Source: Myxococcota bacterium (GTDB taxonomy: Bacteria > Myxococcota_A > UBA9042 > DTJE01). Taken from it: DNA of 64,000 bases. Within the stretch, counting starts at the first letter, position 1. Each line of letters begins with the position of its first letter. The translations under genes were made by a program, and so were the position numbers. The notes beneath the pieces are model-generated. The model was given only the letters and a program-made list of their open reading frames with translations, made no database searches and was not told where the DNA came from. Location of the stretch: positions 1-64,000 of the forward strand of contig JAGOKF010000008.1 of assembly GCA_017994695.1 (NCBI GenBank), in the 5' to 3' direction. This document shows positions 7,870 to 16,842 of the stretch, one piece after another.

Positions 7870-10800
7870 GTGGGCGATTTCCGGGCAGACTGGATGGAGA
7901 TCACGAATCGCCTGCTGGAACGGCTGGGCCAGGGGAAGATCGGGGGAGTTCGGGCCGAGGACCTCGAGGTCATCGAGGACGTCCTGGCGTCGGGATTGCG
8001 GGCCGTTCCCGCCCTGTTGGAGTCCAGGGAGAGGATTGCCAAGACGGCCGGTCGCAGCGGGGACCCGGCCCTGGCCGCGTGGCTGCGAGGAATCTCCGGC
8101 ACGGCAATGAGGACCGTGGGCCCCGGCCCCCTGGTCCGGGCCATCCGGGCGATGGAACGGGCCGTCTTCCAGGAATCGGTCCCCAATTCGAGCGTCCAGA
8201 GGTGGCGGGAGCAGATCCAGGAAGGGTTCCTCCGGCTCCTGGTTTCCCTGGCCGAGGCGATGCAGGGGGGCGGAGGAAACCAGGGGTCCTCCGAGGTTCG
8301 GGAGGGATTCGGCGGCCTCGCTCCCGAGGGAATGGACCCGGAACGGCTCCTGGGAGTGCTGGATTCCCTGGGGAATCCCGTCTTCCTGCTGGGACCGGAC
8401 CTCCGGGTGAACTGGTGCAACCAGGCGGCCTGCTGGATGTTCCGGGGAGGGACCATGCCCTGGAACGGCGGGGTCGGTCCGGCGCCGGCCATCGTGGACA
8501 TGGTTCCCGAGATCCCGGTGGTCCTGGCCGCGATGGAGCAGGGGGGGCAGGCCGAGGCCAGCCTGGAACGGCGGATCGAGACCCGCCATGGCCCCCGGCA
8601 TTTCCACCTCCGGATCCGGCGCCTGGCGAGCCCCGAGGGCCGGGAGAGCGGCCGGATCGTGGTGATGACGGACCTCTCCCGGCATCTCGAGATGGAGAAG
8701 GTCCTGCGCCAGGCCCGGACCCGGCTCGAAGAGAAGGTCCAGGAACGGACCGAGGAACTGGAGCGGCTGAACCAGGCGTTGCTGGACGAGGTCCGGGAAC
8801 GGAACGAGACCGAGGCGATCCTGCGGGAGAGCGAGACCCGGTGGCGATCCCTGGTGGACCTTTCCCCAGACGGGGTGATGGTGATCCAGAAGGACCAGGT
8901 GGTCTTCCACAACCAGGCGGCCGCCCGGATCCTCGGGATTCCCAGGGAGGCGGGCTCCCGACCGTCCGTGATCGATTTTGTCCATCCCGACGACCGGGAG
9001 GAGATGGCCCGGCAGATCGCCGGGGAAATGCAGGGAGAGGTCCTCCGGGAACGCCGGGAGGTCCGCTTCGTGGATCGGGCCGGCCGGGTGATCGAGGTCG
9101 AGACGGCCTCCTCCAGCGTCGTCTGGAGGAAAGAACCGGCGATCCAGATGGTGATCCGGGACGTCCGGGACCAGAGACGGATGCTCCGGGAGGCACAGCA
9201 GCGGGCGAGGGCCTACGACGCCATCCTGGAGGCCAGGGATCGCCTGGCCCAGGGGGACTTCCGCACCGCGGGCGGGGAGGTGGCGCGCTGCCTCGGGAGG
9301 GCCCTCGGGTCCTTCCGGGTCTTCTACTGGGTTCCCGGCGCGGGGCCAGACGGCTACACGCTGGGGGGGACCTACGAGTCCTCCGACTCGGGGGAGGAGG
9401 TGGCCGGCGATCTGCGCGGGATGCCGCCCGAGGCCCTGCCGTGGATCCGCCGGGCGGTGTCGGCCGGGCAGGCCCTGGGGATCCAGAACTGCTCCGAGCG
9501 TGCCGGGTGGCCGCGGGAGTGGGTCGCGCACGCCCGGAGCGCCCTGATCTGTCCGGTCCGGCACCAGGATCGGGTGTTCGGGGTGGCCCTCTGCCTGTTC
9601 CAGGAGGAGGCGGACTGCACGGAGGGGCACCTCCGCCTGGTTCGAACCATCGGGGGATACCTGGGAGCCGTGCTGGAGAACCTCTGGATGTCCCGGCGCT
9701 TCCGGGAGGCCGAAGCCCGGTTCCGATCGATCTTCGAGAACGCCCTGGAGGGGATGTACGCCTGCACCCCGGATCACTGCCTGATCGCCGTGAACCCGGT
9801 TCTGTCCCGGATCCTGGGCTACCCGGACCCGATGGCGATGATGATCGCCCCGGAGGACTTCCGGCGGAGGATCCATGTCGACCCGGCCCGGAGAGAGGCG
9901 TTCCTCCAGGAACTCCAGGAGAAGGGCCAGGTGATGGGATTCGAGTACCCGGCCCGGCGGGCCGACGGGAAGAAGGTCTGGGTGTCGGAAACGGCCTGGA
10001 CCATCCGGGACGACCAGGGGAATCCGGTCCGGTACGAGGGCGTGATCGAGGACGTCAGCCGGCGCCGGGAACTGGAGGACCAGCTGCTCCAGTCCCAGAA
10101 GCAGGAGGCCCTGGGGAGGCTGGCGGGGGGGATCGCCCACGACTTCAACAACCTGCTGACCATCATCCTCGGGTATCTGGGCCAGGTCCTCGAGGACGGG
10201 ACGATGCCCCGGCCGGTGGCTTCCTCGCTCCGGGAGGTCGAGCAGGCCGCCCTCCGGGCCGCACAGCTGACCCGGCAACTGCTCATTTTCGGTCGGAGCC
10301 AGCCCTCGGAGCCCCGGGCGGTCGAACTGACCGGGGCGGTCCGGGGCCTGGAGGGGCTGTTGAGACGGCTCCTCGGGGAGCACATCCTGCTGGAGATGCG
10401 GGTCGCCGAGACGCAGCTGTGGGCCCGGCTCGACGGGGGTCAACTGGACCAGGTGCTGATCAACCTGGCGATCAACTCCCGGGACGCGATGCCGAAGGGG
10501 GGACGCCTGGCCATCGAGGCCGGGCCCCGGGTGCTGCTGGGCCCGCAGGAATTCCACGACACCGTGATCGGGCCGGGGACCTACGGCGAGATCCGGGTCA
10601 CGGACACGGGAACGGGAATGGAGCCGGAAGTCCTGGCCCGGATCTTCGAACCCTTCTTTTCCACCAAGAAGCCGGGCCAGGGTTCGGGCCTGGGCCTGGC
10701 CGTCGTGTACGGGATCGTGCGGAAGAGCGGCGGGGTCATCCGCTGCGAGAGCGAGCCGGGGAAGGGCACCACGATGCGGATCCTGCTGCCCCTGGTGCCG

Positions 10801-11247
10801 CCGGGCGAGGAGTCGGCCACGGGAGCCGCGGCGGCCCCGGAGGCACGTCACCAGGGATCGGCGAAGGTGCTGCTGGTGGAGGACGAGGGCGCCGTCCGGG
10901 AGTTCATCCGGATGACGCTGGAGCAGGCCGGGTACTACGTCATCGTGGCCTCCGACGCCGGGGCGGCCAGACAGAGGCTGGAGGAGGAAGGGGTGGTCCC
11001 GGACCTCCTGGTCAGCGACCTCGTGATGCCCGGGGAAGGCGGCCAGGACCTCGCCCGTTCCCTGCGGCGGGTCTGGCCCCGGCTGCCCGTGCTGTTCATC
11101 AGCGGCTACTCCCCCCTGGACGTGGTGGATCCCGGAGAGGAGGAGGCCTCCTGGGCGTTCCTCCAGAAGCCGTTCCAGAGGAGACAACTGCTGGCCAGGG
11201 TCGATTCCCTGCTGGCCACGCGGGGGGAGGACTCCGGCGGTCCCTGA
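7870..11247 (+). CDS. Multi-PAS hybrid sensor histidine kinase with receiver domain
   Basis: This is a sensory kinase that autophosphorylates on His and passes phosphate to its own C-terminal receiver. No transmembrane helix is seen, so it should sense cytoplasmic or diffusible signals. Order over 1,125 residues: a helical N-terminal region (1-150), PAS (about 160-280), coiled coil (280-315), PAS (320-440), GAF (445-605), PAS/PAC (615-735), HisKA with phospho-acceptor H757 in GGIAHDFNNLL, an ATPase domain (about 857-977) with the DTGTGM and GSGLGL boxes, and a receiver with phospho-acceptor D1050 in LLVSDLVMPG. The HDFNN box places it in the PAS/hybrid kinase class. GTG 7870 has GGGAGAA upstream; ATG 7894 is the alternative. 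No response regulator gene is adjacent. Confidence 0.9.
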   Translation: MGDFRADWMEITNRLLERLGQGKIGGVRAEDLEVIEDVLASGLRAVPALLESRERIAKTAGRSGDPALAAWLRGISGTAMRTVGPGPLVRAIRAMERAVFQESVPNSSVQRWREQIQEGFLRLLVSLAEAMQGGGGNQGSSEVREGFGGLAPEGMDPERLLGVLDSLGNPVFLLGPDLRVNWCNQAACWMFRGGTMPWNGGVGPAPAIVDMVPEIPVVLAAMEQGGQAEASLERRIETRHGPRHFHLRIRRLASPEGRESGRIVVMTDLSRHLEMEKVLRQARTRLEEKVQERTEELERLNQALLDEVRERNETEAILRESETRWRSLVDLSPDGVMVIQKDQVVFHNQAAARILGIPREAGSRPSVIDFVHPDDREEMARQIAGEMQGEVLRERREVRFVDRAGRVIEVETASSSVVWRKEPAIQMVIRDVRDQRRMLREAQQRARAYDAILEARDRLAQGDFRTAGGEVARCLGRALGSFRVFYWVPGAGPDGYTLGGTYESSDSGEEVAGDLRGMPPEALPWIRRAVSAGQALGIQNCSERAGWPREWVAHARSALICPVRHQDRVFGVALCLFQEEADCTEGHLRLVRTIGGYLGAVLENLWMSRRFREAEARFRSIFENALEGMYACTPDHCLIAVNPVLSRILGYPDPMAMMIAPEDFRRRIHVDPARREAFLQELQEKGQVMGFEYPARRADGKKVWVSETAWTIRDDQGNPVRYEGVIEDVSRRRELEDQLLQSQKQEALGRLAGGIAHDFNNLLTIILGYLGQVLEDGTMPRPVASSLREVEQAALRAAQLTRQLLIFGRSQPSEPRAVELTGAVRGLEGLLRRLLGEHILLEMRVAETQLWARLDGGQLDQVLINLAINSRDAMPKGGRLAIEAGPRVLLGPQEFHDTVIGPGTYGEIRVTDTGTGMEPEVLARIFEPFFSTKKPGQGSGLGLAVVYGIVRKSGGVIRCESEPGKGTTMRILLPLVPPGEESATGAAAAPEARHQGSAKVLLVEDEGAVREFIRMTLEQAGYYVIVASDAGAARQRLEEEGVVPDLLVSDLVMPGEGGQDLARSLRRVWPRLPVLFISGYSPLDVVDPGEEEASWAFLQKPFQRRQLLARVDSLLATRGEDSGGP

Positions 11248-11266
11248 TCCCCGGGCGGACACGGCA

Positions 11267-12397
11267 TCAGGCGAGCAGGCGTGCCATCCCGTCCGCCAGG
11301 AACATGCCCCGATCCGTGGGGATCAGGCGGTCCCCCCGGCGGCGGACCAGGCCCCGGGCGACCAGCCGGTCCATCCGGGACCGGGCGACTGCGGAATCGC
11401 CAAGAACCGACGCCGGGACGCCCTCCAGGGAACGGAGTCCGAGCATCAGCACCTCCAGGCGGCTCCGTTCGGGAGTCAGGGGGTCCTCCATCACGGTGGG
11501 AAGGAGGCCCTGGTCCAGTCGCCCCGCCCAGTCCTCCAGGGATCTCGCGTTCTGCCATCGCCGAAGACCGTCGAAGGAGTGGGAGCCGGGACCCAGCCCC
11601 AGCACCGGCACCCTGCGCCAGTAGCGGCGGTTGTGGCGGGACCGGTACTCCTCGCCGAGGGCGTAGTTGGAGACCTCGTAGTGCAGGTAGCCCGCCATGC
11701 GAAGCCGGTCCGACGCCGCGTGGTACAGGCGCGCCAGCAGGGCGTCGGATGGCAGGCGAACCGTGCCCGCGGACACGGATCGGGCCAGGGGGGTGCGTGC
11801 CTCGGGGGTCAGGGCATAGACGGACAGGTGCTCGGGCCGGAACGCGATCACCTCGTCCAGGGTCTCGATCCAGTCGGCGACGCCCTGGCCGGGGATCCCG
11901 AACAGCAGGTCGATTCCAAGGTTGTCGAAGCCCTGGTCCCTGGCCAGGCGCATCGCGAGGCGCGCCCTTGCGGCATCGTGGCGGCGGCCCAGCAGGGCCA
12001 GGAAGTCGTCCCGCAGGGCCTGGACCCCCAGGCTCAGGCGATGGAACCCGAGGTTCCGCCACCCCTCCAGGCGTTCCTCGGTGACGTCCTGGGGGTTCGC
12101 CTCGATCGTCCATTCCCCGGCGGCATCGAACGGCAACGCGTCCCGGAGTCCCCGGACCAGTCGGGAGAGGAGAGGAAGGGGCAGGAGGCTCGGAGTGCCG
12201 CCGCCCAGGTAGAAGGTCCCGAGGGGATCCCACCCGCGCGATCGCATGCGGGCCTCCCGCAGCAGGCCCTCGACGTAGCGGGGCATCCGGTCCAGGCGGG
12301 TCCCCGAGGGGAAGGCGCAGTAGCGGCAGCGGGACTCGCAGAAGGGGACGTGGACGTAGAGCCCGGGAGCCTCCCGGGGCCGATCGTCACTCGTCAT
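11267..12397 (-). CDS. hemW: HemW-like radical SAM heme chaperone
   Basis: HemW binds heme and a [4Fe-4S] cluster with SAM and is thought to deliver heme to respiratory enzymes; it is not itself a coproporphyrinogen oxidase. The 376-residue protein has the cluster motif CESRCRYC at about residues 20-27 followed by AF, the FYLGGGTPS motif that contacts SAM, TIEANPQ, and the HemW-type C-terminal signature SRHNRRYWR. It lacks the long N-terminal segment of true HemN. The ATG at 12397 overlaps the end of lepA by 11 bp, so translational coupling is likely; a lepA-hemW order is common in bacteria. Confidence 0.88.
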   Translation of the reverse strand: MTSDDRPREAPGLYVHVPFCESRCRYCAFPSGTRLDRMPRYVEGLLREARMRSRGWDPLGTFYLGGGTPSLLPLPLLSRLVRGLRDALPFDAAGEWTIEANPQDVTEERLEGWRNLGFHRLSLGVQALRDDFLALLGRRHDAARARLAMRLARDQGFDNLGIDLLFGIPGQGVADWIETLDEVIAFRPEHLSVYALTPEARTPLARSVSAGTVRLPSDALLARLYHAASDRLRMAGYLHYEVSNYALGEEYRSRHNRRYWRRVPVLGLGPGSHSFDGLRRWQNARSLEDWAGRLDQGLLPTVMEDPLTPERSRLEVLMLGLRSLEGVPASVLGDSAVARSRMDRLVARGLVRRRGDRLIPTDRGMFLADGMARLLA

Positions 12398-14186
12398 CCC
12401 GGGACTTCAGCACGGCGATGAACGCCGATTGCGGGATTTCCACGTCGCCCACCACCTTCATGCGGCGCTTTCCGGCCTTCTGCTTTTCCAGCAGCTTGCG
12501 CTTCCGGGTGATGTCCCCGCCGTAGCACTTCGCGGTGACGTCCTTCCGGAAGGGGGCGATGGTCTCCCGGGCGATGATGTGGCCACCGATGGCCCCCTGG
12601 ATGGGGATCTTGAACTGCTGCCGGGGGATTTCGTCCTTCAGGCGCTCGCAGGCCTGCACCGCCCGCTCCCGGGCCCGATCGCGGTGGACGATCATCGACA
12701 GGGCATCCACGCGTTCCCCGTTCACCAGGATGTCCAGTTTCACCAGGTCCGAGGGGCGATAGTCCAGCAGTTCATAGTCGAAGGACCCGTAGCCCTGAGT
12801 CAGGCTCTTCAGGCGGTCGTAGAAGTCGAAGATCGCCTCGGCCAGGGGCATGTCGAACCGCAGTTCCACCCGTCCCGGCGAGGGGTAGTGGATCTCCTGG
12901 TTGACGCCCCGGCGCTCCATGCAGAGGCGCATCAGGGACCCCAGGTAGCGTTCCGGGGTCAGGATCGTGGCCCGGATGAAGGGCTCCTCGGCGCGTTCGA
13001 TCCGCGCCGGGTCGGGGTAGTGGGCGGGATTGTCCACCTCGATCGTCCGCCCGTCGGTCAGCGTGAAGCGGTAGATCACCGACGGGGCCGTCAGGATCAG
13101 GGACTGACCGTATTCCCGTTCCAGCCGTTCCTGGACGATCTCCAGGTGCAGGAGCCCCAGGAATCCGCACCGGAATCCCTGGCCCAGGGCCGCCGAGGAG
13201 TCCTTCTGGTAGACCAGGGCCGCGTCGTTCAACTGGTACTTCTCCAGGGCCTCGGCCAGGGCCTCGTAGTCCTCCGACGACACGGGATAGAGGCTGCTGA
13301 AGACCACGGGCTTGAACTCCCGGAACCCCTTCAGGGGGGCCTCGGCCGGGCGGCCCGCCAGGGTGATGGTGTCCCCGACGTGGGTGTCGGCGATGGACTT
13401 GACCCCGGCGATCAGGTAGCCCACCTCTCCGGCCCGCAGAACGGGCCGGGGTTCCCGGCGGATGCGGAAGACCCCGACCTCCTCCACCCGGAAGGTCTTG
13501 CCTCCGGCCATCATCCGGATGGTGTCCCCCGGGCGCACCTCGCCATCGAAGACGCGCACCGAGGCGACGGCTCCCCGGAAGGGGTCGTAGAAGGCGTCGA
13601 AGATCAGCGCCCGGAGCGGGTCTTCCAGGCGGCCCCGGGGCGGCGGGACGTGGCGCACGATGGCGTGCAGCAGGTCATCGATCCCGATTCCCTGCTTCGC
13701 CGACACCAGCAGGGCTCCGTCCGACGGGAGCCCCAGTTCCTGCTCGATCTCGGCCCGGGTCCGGTCCACGTCGGCCGAGGGGAGGTCGATCTTGTTGATG
13801 ACGGGGAGGATTTCCAGGTCGTGCTCCAGGGCGAGGTAGAGGTTCGCCACGGTCTGAGCCTGGACCCCCTGGGAGGCGTCCACCACCAGCAGCACCCCCT
13901 CGCAGGATGCCAGGGCCCGGCTCACCTCGTAGGTGAAGTCCACGTGCCCCGGGGTGTCGATCAGATTCAGTTCGAAGAGCCGTCCCTCGGCGTCCGTGAA
14001 GGGGAGGTTGCAGGTCTGGGTCTTGATCGTGATCCCCCGCTCCCGCTCCAGGTCCAGGCTGTCCAGGATCTGGTCCCGGAAGTTCCGGTCCTCCACCACC
14101 CCGCAGTGCTGGATCAACCGGTCGGCCAGCGTGGACTTGCCGTGGTCGATGTGGGCGATGATGCTGAAGTTCCGGACGTTGTCCAC
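12387..14186 (-). CDS. lepA: Elongation factor 4 (LepA)
   Basis: EF4 is a ribosomal GTPase that remodels or back-translocates stalled ribosomes under stress. From GTG 14186 the product is 599 residues, the same length as E. coli LepA. GTPase motifs are clear: AHIDHGKST (G1), DTPGHVDF (G3) and NKIDLP (G4). They are followed by the EF-G-like domains and the LepA-only C-terminal domain (GGDITRKRKLL, KAGKRRMK). A longer reading to 14219 is possible but has no ribosome site, while GTG 14186 has GGGGAG upstream and begins with the conserved NVRNFSIIAHIDHG. It is followed by overlapping hemW and preceded by a lipoprotein gene 57 bp upstream. Confidence 0.97.
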   Translation of the reverse strand: MDNVRNFSIIAHIDHGKSTLADRLIQHCGVVEDRNFRDQILDSLDLERERGITIKTQTCNLPFTDAEGRLFELNLIDTPGHVDFTYEVSRALASCEGVLLVVDASQGVQAQTVANLYLALEHDLEILPVINKIDLPSADVDRTRAEIEQELGLPSDGALLVSAKQGIGIDDLLHAIVRHVPPPRGRLEDPLRALIFDAFYDPFRGAVASVRVFDGEVRPGDTIRMMAGGKTFRVEEVGVFRIRREPRPVLRAGEVGYLIAGVKSIADTHVGDTITLAGRPAEAPLKGFREFKPVVFSSLYPVSSEDYEALAEALEKYQLNDAALVYQKDSSAALGQGFRCGFLGLLHLEIVQERLEREYGQSLILTAPSVIYRFTLTDGRTIEVDNPAHYPDPARIERAEEPFIRATILTPERYLGSLMRLCMERRGVNQEIHYPSPGRVELRFDMPLAEAIFDFYDRLKSLTQGYGSFDYELLDYRPSDLVKLDILVNGERVDALSMIVHRDRARERAVQACERLKDEIPRQQFKIPIQGAIGGHIIARETIAPFRKDVTAKCYGGDITRKRKLLEKQKAGKRRMKVVGDVEIPQSAFIAVLKSRDDE

Positions 14187-14243
14187 GGGCGCTCCCCGCC
14201 ACCGGTTCGGGCGCCGCAAGGATGGACGGGGGCAGGATTCCTG

Positions 14244-15494
14244 TCAAGGAGCGGTGCAGGCCGTCCAGGGGGTCTCGGGGGCGCAGGCCCAGGTGCCCGA
14301 GCCGCACGAGGCGTAGGCGATCAGGGACCGGTCGCAGGACGAGTACCATCCCTCGGACCTGGTCCCGATCTGCTGGCAGAGGGCGGTGCAGCCCTTGCAG
14401 GTCTGCTGCACGATGGGCTTGCCGGTGCAGGGGTTGACCCACGCCTGTTCGAGAGTCGGGCCGACCACGCATTCCGGCACGCAGGCCGCCTCGGGGACGT
14501 CGCAGGCGCAGAAGGGGACCTCCCGGCCTCCGTTGCAGACGAAGAAGCCCGGCTTGTCCTCGATGGAGCACCGGGTGCCGACGCAGGTGTCGGCGCCGAG
14601 GGGGACGCAGTTGCGTCGCGGTCCGCACCGGGCGAAGGCGATCAGGCCGAAGTCGTCCCGCCAGCCCTCGCTTCGCGTGCCGATGGCGGTGCACAGGGGA
14701 GGGAGGTTCGGGATGCACGGGGGGTCCTTCCGCAGGGACTCCTGGGTGCAGGGATTCCACCAGATGCCCGTCCCGGAGCCGTCCTCGAGTTCCTGACACA
14801 AGGGCTGGCAGGAGAGATCCTGCTCGCAGACGCACCAGTCCATCCGGCTCCCGTCAGGGCAGGGAAGGGCGTCCGTGTTCCCGGGCTTGCAGAGCGTGGG
14901 ACACCGCCATTCCGGGTGCTCGACGCAGGCGATTCCCTCGGGGGTGCAGGAACAGAGGGGCACCATCGACCCGTCGGGACAGGCATACCGGGTCGGTTCG
15001 TAGCCGGAGCAGTCGCAGCGGCAGGCCCCCTCGGCGGAGCAGAAGGTCTTGGAACATCCCGGCACCTTGCCTTCGCAGTCGCCGTCCTGGCCGCAGTCCC
15101 GGCACGCGCAGACCAGGCATCCACGGGAATCCCGGGCGAACCCGAATTCGCACCAGAGCGTGCAGGAAACGGGTTCGCAGCCGTCCTCGACGGCCCCGTC
15201 CGAGGGGGTGTCGGATCCTTCCTCTCCGTCCTCCCGGGCCGGGTCGGCCGGAGTGTCCGGTAGGTGCGGCACGTCCTCCGGGACGTCGGGCGTCGCCGCT
15301 TCCCCCGAAGAATCCCCTGGGGATGCGTCGGCGGCTCCGTCGGGGAACCAGGGATCCGAGGCGGAGTCCGACCCCTGGGAATCGAGTTCCGTGCCGGTCC
15401 CGGTGTCCCCCGACAGGGGGAGTTCGGGGAAGGGCTGGACCTTCGTGCTGCACGAGGCCAGCACCAGGGCCCACGCCAGGATTCGTGCCTTCAT
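14244..15494 (-). CDS. Cys-rich surface lipoprotein with antistasin-like domain
   Basis: This is a predicted lipoprotein of 416 residues: a signal peptide ending in the lipobox LASC (Cys near residue 15), then an acidic D/E/P/S-rich stalk (about 20-105), then a Cys-rich body with roughly 40 cysteines. The segment starting CEPVSCTLWC and ending GCLVCAC resembles an antistasin-type inhibitor domain. The second half has two copies of a motif, IGTRSEGW followed by LIAxAxCG, near residues 270 and 380, so it arose partly by duplication. Most Cys residues are probably paired in disulfides outside the cytoplasm. I cannot assign a function; protease inhibition or metal or glycan binding are possibilities only. 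Start ATG 15494 has a GGAAGGGAA-like site. Confidence 0.7.
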   Translation of the reverse strand: MKARILAWALVLASCSTKVQPFPELPLSGDTGTGTELDSQGSDSASDPWFPDGAADASPGDSSGEAATPDVPEDVPHLPDTPADPAREDGEEGSDTPSDGAVEDGCEPVSCTLWCEFGFARDSRGCLVCACRDCGQDGDCEGKVPGCSKTFCSAEGACRCDCSGYEPTRYACPDGSMVPLCSCTPEGIACVEHPEWRCPTLCKPGNTDALPCPDGSRMDWCVCEQDLSCQPLCQELEDGSGTGIWWNPCTQESLRKDPPCIPNLPPLCTAIGTRSEGWRDDFGLIAFARCGPRRNCVPLGADTCVGTRCSIEDKPGFFVCNGGREVPFCACDVPEAACVPECVVGPTLEQAWVNPCTGKPIVQQTCKGCTALCQQIGTRSEGWYSSCDRSLIAYASCGSGTWACAPETPWTACTAP

Positions 15495-15632
15495 TCCCTT
15501 CCTCCCGGAGATCGCCGTGGAATATTCTAGCGCCTTGCAGACGATTCCTCATTCCGGCGGCCGCCGGGACTGCCGGGACGGGCCGGTGCGCACGGATCTC
15601 GCCGTCCCGGCGAGGCCCGGGACCCCGGGGGC

Positions 15633-15661
15633 TTGCCCGGGCGTGACGGCTGCGATAGCGT
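15633..15661 (+). promoter_or_regulatory. Sigma-70-type promoter of the flavin-reductase-like gene
   Basis: TTGCCC (15633-15638), a 17-bp spacer, then TAGCGT (15656-15661). The start codon is 26 bp downstream. Confidence 0.55.
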
Positions 15662-15687
15662 CAAGGCCTCCACCCGGGAGGAATGCC

Positions 15688-16236
15688 ATGAAGAACCTCA
15701 CCTGGGACGAGGCGATCGGGCTCGCCTCTCCCCATCCCTATGCCCTGCTGTGCACCGTCGGGGCCTCCGGGAGGGCCAACCTGATGGGAATCGGCTGGTG
15801 GACCATCGTGTCGTGGAATCCGCCCCAGGTGGCCGTCTCGGTCGGCCGGGGACAGTTCAGCCGGGAGTGCCTGGACGAGGTGCCCGAGTTCACGCTGAAC
15901 CTGCCTTCCGAGGACCAGGCCCGGGGGGCCTGGATCTGCGGGACGGTCAGCGGCCGGGAAGGGGACAAGTTCGCCCGGTCGGGCCTGAGGGCCCTGCCCT
16001 CCGTCGAGGTCCGGCCCCCGCGGGTCGAGGGGGCGACGGTGGTCTTCGAGTGCCGGGTGGTCCGGCAGATCGAGACCGGGGACCACGTCCTCTACCTGGC
16101 GGACGTGGTGGCGATCTCGGGCAGCCCGGATCATCCCCGGCACCTGTACAGCATCCACTACCACCGGCTGGTGAGCCTGGACGGGAACCTCCAGGGCAAC
16201 TGGGACCTGCCGGTGGCGGAGGGAGGAGGTTCCTGA
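15688..16236 (+). CDS. Flavin reductase-like domain protein
   Basis: The 182-residue protein belongs to the FMN-binding split-barrel flavin reductase family, cytosolic proteins that bind FMN and reduce flavins or act on small substrates. Visible features are the early strand YALLCTVGASGRANLMGIGWWTI in which flavin-binding residues lie, the NLPSED loop, a KFARSGL helix, and a late strand HVLYLADVVAI ending in YHRLVSL, all in family order. ATG 15688 has GGGAGGAAT upstream. The next gene starts 62 bp later on the same strand. The physiological substrate is unknown. Confidence 0.85.
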   Translation: MKNLTWDEAIGLASPHPYALLCTVGASGRANLMGIGWWTIVSWNPPQVAVSVGRGQFSRECLDEVPEFTLNLPSEDQARGAWICGTVSGREGDKFARSGLRALPSVEVRPPRVEGATVVFECRVVRQIETGDHVLYLADVVAISGSPDHPRHLYSIHYHRLVSLDGNLQGNWDLPVAEGGGS

Positions 16237-16298
16237 GGCCAGGGGTGTTCCCAGGGACGGGAACGGGCGGTTTCGGGCGGATGGAGGAGGGAAGGAAC

Positions 16299-16805
16299 AT
16301 GAACGGCATTCCTTGGAACTGGCTGGCGCCGGGCCGCGAGCGGGGGGCATGGATGGCCGGAGCCGGGATGATTGCCCTCTGTGCCGGAAGCAAGGCGGTG
16401 GCCCTGGGGCTTTTCGGCCGGGGGGTGATGGAGATCGAGAAGGCCTGGCGGGAGGCCCATCCGGACTTCTCGGGCGGCCTGGCGGAACGCTGGCGGGAGG
16501 CGGTGACCTTCTACGAGGCGACCCACCGGAATCCCACCAACCGGGCGCTCCACATGGCGGGGATTCCGCTGATCCTGGGCGGGGTCGCGGGGCTGCTGGC
16601 GTGGCCGCGCTACACGGCGCCCTGGTGGGTTTCCAGCGGGGCGTTCGTGGCCGGGTGGGCGATGAACCTGGTGGGCCACGCGGTCTTCGAAAAGAACCGG
16701 CCGGCCTTCGCCGACGATCCCCTGTCCTTCCTGGCGGGGCCCGCCTGGGACCTCCGGCAGTGGGCGGCGTTGGCGGGGAGCCGGAAGGCGCCGCAAGCCG
16801 CCTGA
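16299..16805 (+). CDS. DUF962/Mpo1-like membrane protein
   Basis: This 168-residue membrane protein matches the DUF962 family, whose yeast member Mpo1 is an Fe-dependent 2-hydroxy fatty acid dioxygenase. Family motifs are the early EATHRNPTNRALHMAG (His-bearing) and the later GHAVFEKNRPAF, followed by PLSFLAGPAWD. The conserved His residues could bind iron. Hydrophobic stretches flank these motifs (GMIALCAGSKAVALG, LILGGVAGLLAW, GAFVAGWAMNLVG). ATG 16299 is chosen over ATG 16281 because AGGAGG lies 8 bp before it. Whether the bacterial member does alpha-oxidation of hydroxy fatty acids is not known here. Confidence 0.8.
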   Translation: MNGIPWNWLAPGRERGAWMAGAGMIALCAGSKAVALGLFGRGVMEIEKAWREAHPDFSGGLAERWREAVTFYEATHRNPTNRALHMAGIPLILGGVAGLLAWPRYTAPWWVSSGAFVAGWAMNLVGHAVFEKNRPAFADDPLSFLAGPAWDLRQWAALAGSRKAPQAA

Positions 16806-16813
16806 CAGCCCCC

Positions 16814-16833
16814 ATTTCCCCGGTCGGGGAAAT
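16814..16833. terminator. Bidirectional hairpin between convergent genes
   Basis: A perfect 8-bp stem, ATTTCCCC / GGGGAAAT, closes a GGTC tetraloop and is flanked by C5 and G5 runs that can lengthen it. It sits between two convergent stops (16805 and 16843), as expected for a shared terminator. There is no long T-run. Confidence 0.6.
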
Positions 16834-16842
16834 GTTCGGGGG

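Noticed and set aside
7717-11262. Long open frame antisense to the hybrid kinase
   Set aside because: The opposite strand has a complete multidomain kinase; the antisense product has no recognisable motif and no ribosome site.
5352-11624. Very long open frame on the plus strand through the ktr genes and kinase
   Set aside because: It is a shadow of real genes in other frames; codon composition is arginine-, proline- and glycine-heavy with no domain match.
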